The translations under genes were made by a program, and so were the position numbers. Shown here piece by piece: positions 6,401-6,775 of a stretch of DNA of 6,775 nt; the stretch's first letter is position 1, and the number at the start of each line of letters is the position of its first letter. Origin of the DNA: CAYLMM01 sp964384825 (GTDB lineage Bacteria; Krumholzibacteriota; Krumholzibacteriia; LZORAL124-64-63). Under the pieces are notes generated by a model, which saw only the letters and a list, made by a program, of their open reading frames with translations, ran no database searches and was not told the origin of the DNA. The stretch is taken from contig CAYLMM010000089.1 in NCBI GenBank assembly GCA_964384825.1, positions 1 to 6,775 on the forward strand, given 5' to 3'.

Positions 6401-6775
6401 CGGTCTGGACGTAACCCTCCTCCTCGAGCCGGCGGATGATGAACGGCTTGAAGAGCTCCAGGGCCATGGTCTTGGGCAGACCGCACTGGTACAGCTTCAG
6501 CTCGGGGCCGACCACGATGACCGAACGGCCGGAGTAGTCGACGCGCTTGCCCAGCAGGTTCTGGCGGAAGCGGCCCTTCTTGCCCTTGAGCATGTCGCTC
6601 AGGGACTTCAGCGGCCGGTTGCCCTGGCCCTTGACGGCGCGCGAGCGGCGGCCGTTGTCGAAGAGGGCGTCGACGGCCTCCTGCAGCATACGCTTCTCGT
6701 TGCGCAGGATGACGCCGGGGGCCTTGATCTCGATCAGCTTCTTCAGCCGGTTGTTCCGGTTGATGACGCGGCGGT
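3402..6775 (-). CDS. rpoC: DNA-directed RNA polymerase subunit beta', 5'-truncated by window edge
   Basis: Beta' forms much of the active centre of RNA polymerase. The visible part is 1123 residues; about 270 N-terminal residues (first zinc finger, most of the clamp) lie outside, so no start codon is present. The frame is open to the edge, beginning RRVINRNNRLKKL. NADFDGDQM (6209-6183) carries the three Mg-binding aspartates. GARGSADQVKQLAGMRG marks the bridge helix, followed by an extra seven residues compared with E. coli (KPQKKVTGGFGE). Four cysteines (fragment residues 526, 599, 606, 609) match E. coli zinc site Cys814/888/895/898. GEPGTQLTLRTFHIGG is the trigger loop, with Leu where E. 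coli has Met932. It is interrupted by an insertion of about 175 residues (roughly 4290-4814) like E. coli SI3 before TGDITGGLPRVAELFEARR resumes. The C-terminus ends in a variable, acidic tail of about 45 residues after SAGTGLPKYN. rpoB would be expected upstream. Confidence 0.98.
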   Translation of the reverse strand, partial: RRVINRNNRLKKLIEIKAPGVILRNEKRMLQEAVDALFDNGRRSRAVKGQGNRPLKSLSDMLKGKKGRFRQNLLGKRVDYSGRSVIVVGPELKLYQCGLPKTMALELFKPFIIRRLEEEGYVQTVKSAKKLVEQERPEVWDILEEIIKDHPVLLNRAPTLHRLGIQAFEPVLVEGKAIRIHPLVCSAFNADFDGDQMAVHVPLGYEAQIEARLLMLSPNNILSPASGSPIATPSQDMVLGCYYLTLDRPGAKGEGKAFSDPGDALAALTAGLIEKHSLVKVRFPDCIRVTTVGRILFNEILPPEMDYVNEPLNKKALAKIVGKVHKRFGVTRCMLFLDRLKELGFYHATEAGLTIGIDDILIPDEKAGIIAEAQKKVDAIVSQHRKGVITNRERYNKVIDLWTHVSDEVRDRMFENLAQDDQGFNSVYMMNASGARGSADQVKQLAGMRGLMAKPQKKVTGGFGEIIEQPILSNFREGLSVLEYFISTHGARKGLADTALKTADAGYLTRRLVDVSQDIVITEHDCGTLMGIEIAALKEGEKTIEPLRDRIVGRTTAEDVLDERGEMICESGTLIDEGLSQRIEDSGIETLMIRSILSCRSKRGVCALCYGYNLAEDKLVDIGEPVGVMAAQSIGEPGTQLTLRTFHIGGTASRIAEQNVKSAAATGKIVFNGVQLVNDPEGGKVAISRKGEMQLILDSGITRSHMTVPYGARVMVKDGQKVKQGDSIFEWDPYSDFILSEKVGIVEYVDIIDGVSLAVELDEKTRLKQPVVKEPTDKSIHPAIRIISAKSRRKLAEYIVPTGAFLLVHDGDEVIVGAKLAKIPREVTQTGDITGGLPRVAELFEARRPRDAAVVTEIDGVVQFRGTTRGLRRVVVVGDKGQEGEYLVPHGKHVRTYEGERVLAGDRLTEGPVNPMDILSIKGVDAVQSYLVNAIQEVYRLQGVKINDKHIEVIVSRMLQKVLILNSGDTTLLEGDQAPRRVVEGENAEIGRKNMELRQKGEPLLEPATFDPLLLGITKASLGTDSFISAASFQETTRVLTDAATRGKRDELRSLKENVIMGHLISAGTGLPKYNTLAVDEPVENQEDDSILEALDALELAVQQAADVEADAERGDAGDVRGG
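4290..4814 (-). other. SI3-type insertion in the beta' trigger loop (part of rpoC)
   Basis: The conserved trigger-loop helices, ending near FHIGGTASR and resuming near TGDITGGLPRVAELFEARR, are separated by about 175 residues. Segments such as VPYGARVMVKDGQKVKQGD, WDPYSDFIL and HPAIRIISA align by eye with E. coli SI3, which is about 188 residues. The insertion is typical of Proteobacteria, Bacteroidota and related lineages and lacking from Bacillota and Actinomycetota. Boundaries are approximate. Confidence 0.75.

Noticed and set aside
6687..6689. ATG at 6689 as the rpoC start
   Set aside because: Conserved beta' sequence (RRVINRNNRLKKL to NEKR) continues in frame upstream to the window edge, so this Met is internal.
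1..6775. Mobile, defence or other novel accessory system
   Set aside because: Every long frame is explained by the five str-cluster genes; no transposase, integrase, direct-repeat array, tRNA or attachment site is visible.

Overview
The window is the str ribosomal/translation gene cluster of a bacterium, read entirely from the minus strand: rpoC (3' part) > rpsL > rpsG > fusA > tuf (first 18 codons). This is one of the most widely conserved gene orders in bacteria. All four junctions are present, and each downstream gene has a recognisable Shine-Dalgarno sequence. I see no mobile element, CRISPR array, tRNA, rRNA, defence gene or transferred cassette.

Region by region, in transcription order: 6775-3402 encodes the C-terminal 1123 residues of the RNA polymerase beta' subunit, including the catalytic Asp triad, bridge helix, second zinc site, trigger loop and a large SI3-type insertion. 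3401-3222 is a 180-base gap with a GC hairpin around the rpoC stop codon, a weak terminator-like hairpin, a good sigma70-type promoter and a leader with two stem-loops. 3221-2847 is ribosomal protein S12 and 2818-2348 is S7, separated by 28 bases. 2347-2180 is a 168-base gap with a hairpin and a 12-base palindrome. 2179-95 is elongation factor G, and 55-1 is the start of elongation factor Tu. S12 and S7 are 30S proteins; EF-Tu delivers aminoacyl-tRNA and EF-G translocates the ribosome, so the cluster ties RNA polymerase to translation capacity.

Organism: high-GC, and probably Gram-negative in lineage because beta' carries an E. coli-like SI3 insertion in the trigger loop. A short insertion after the bridge helix (around KPQKKVTGGFGE) resembles what I remember from Bacteroidota/Chlorobi beta' proteins. 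A high-GC member of the wider FCB group or a related candidate phylum is therefore a reasonable guess, but it is an inference.

Most of the window is ordinary housekeeping sequence and I do not find a new system. The point most worth checking is EF-G. Its GTPase domain and domains II, III and V look canonical, but both loops at the tip of domain IV, the part that enters the decoding centre, depart from the near-universal signatures. QSGGxGQ(Y/F)GHV is replaced by NTAGKALFAHV, and the (Y)H(E/D)VDSSE loop is replaced by FDDELSSE, which loses the conserved His.
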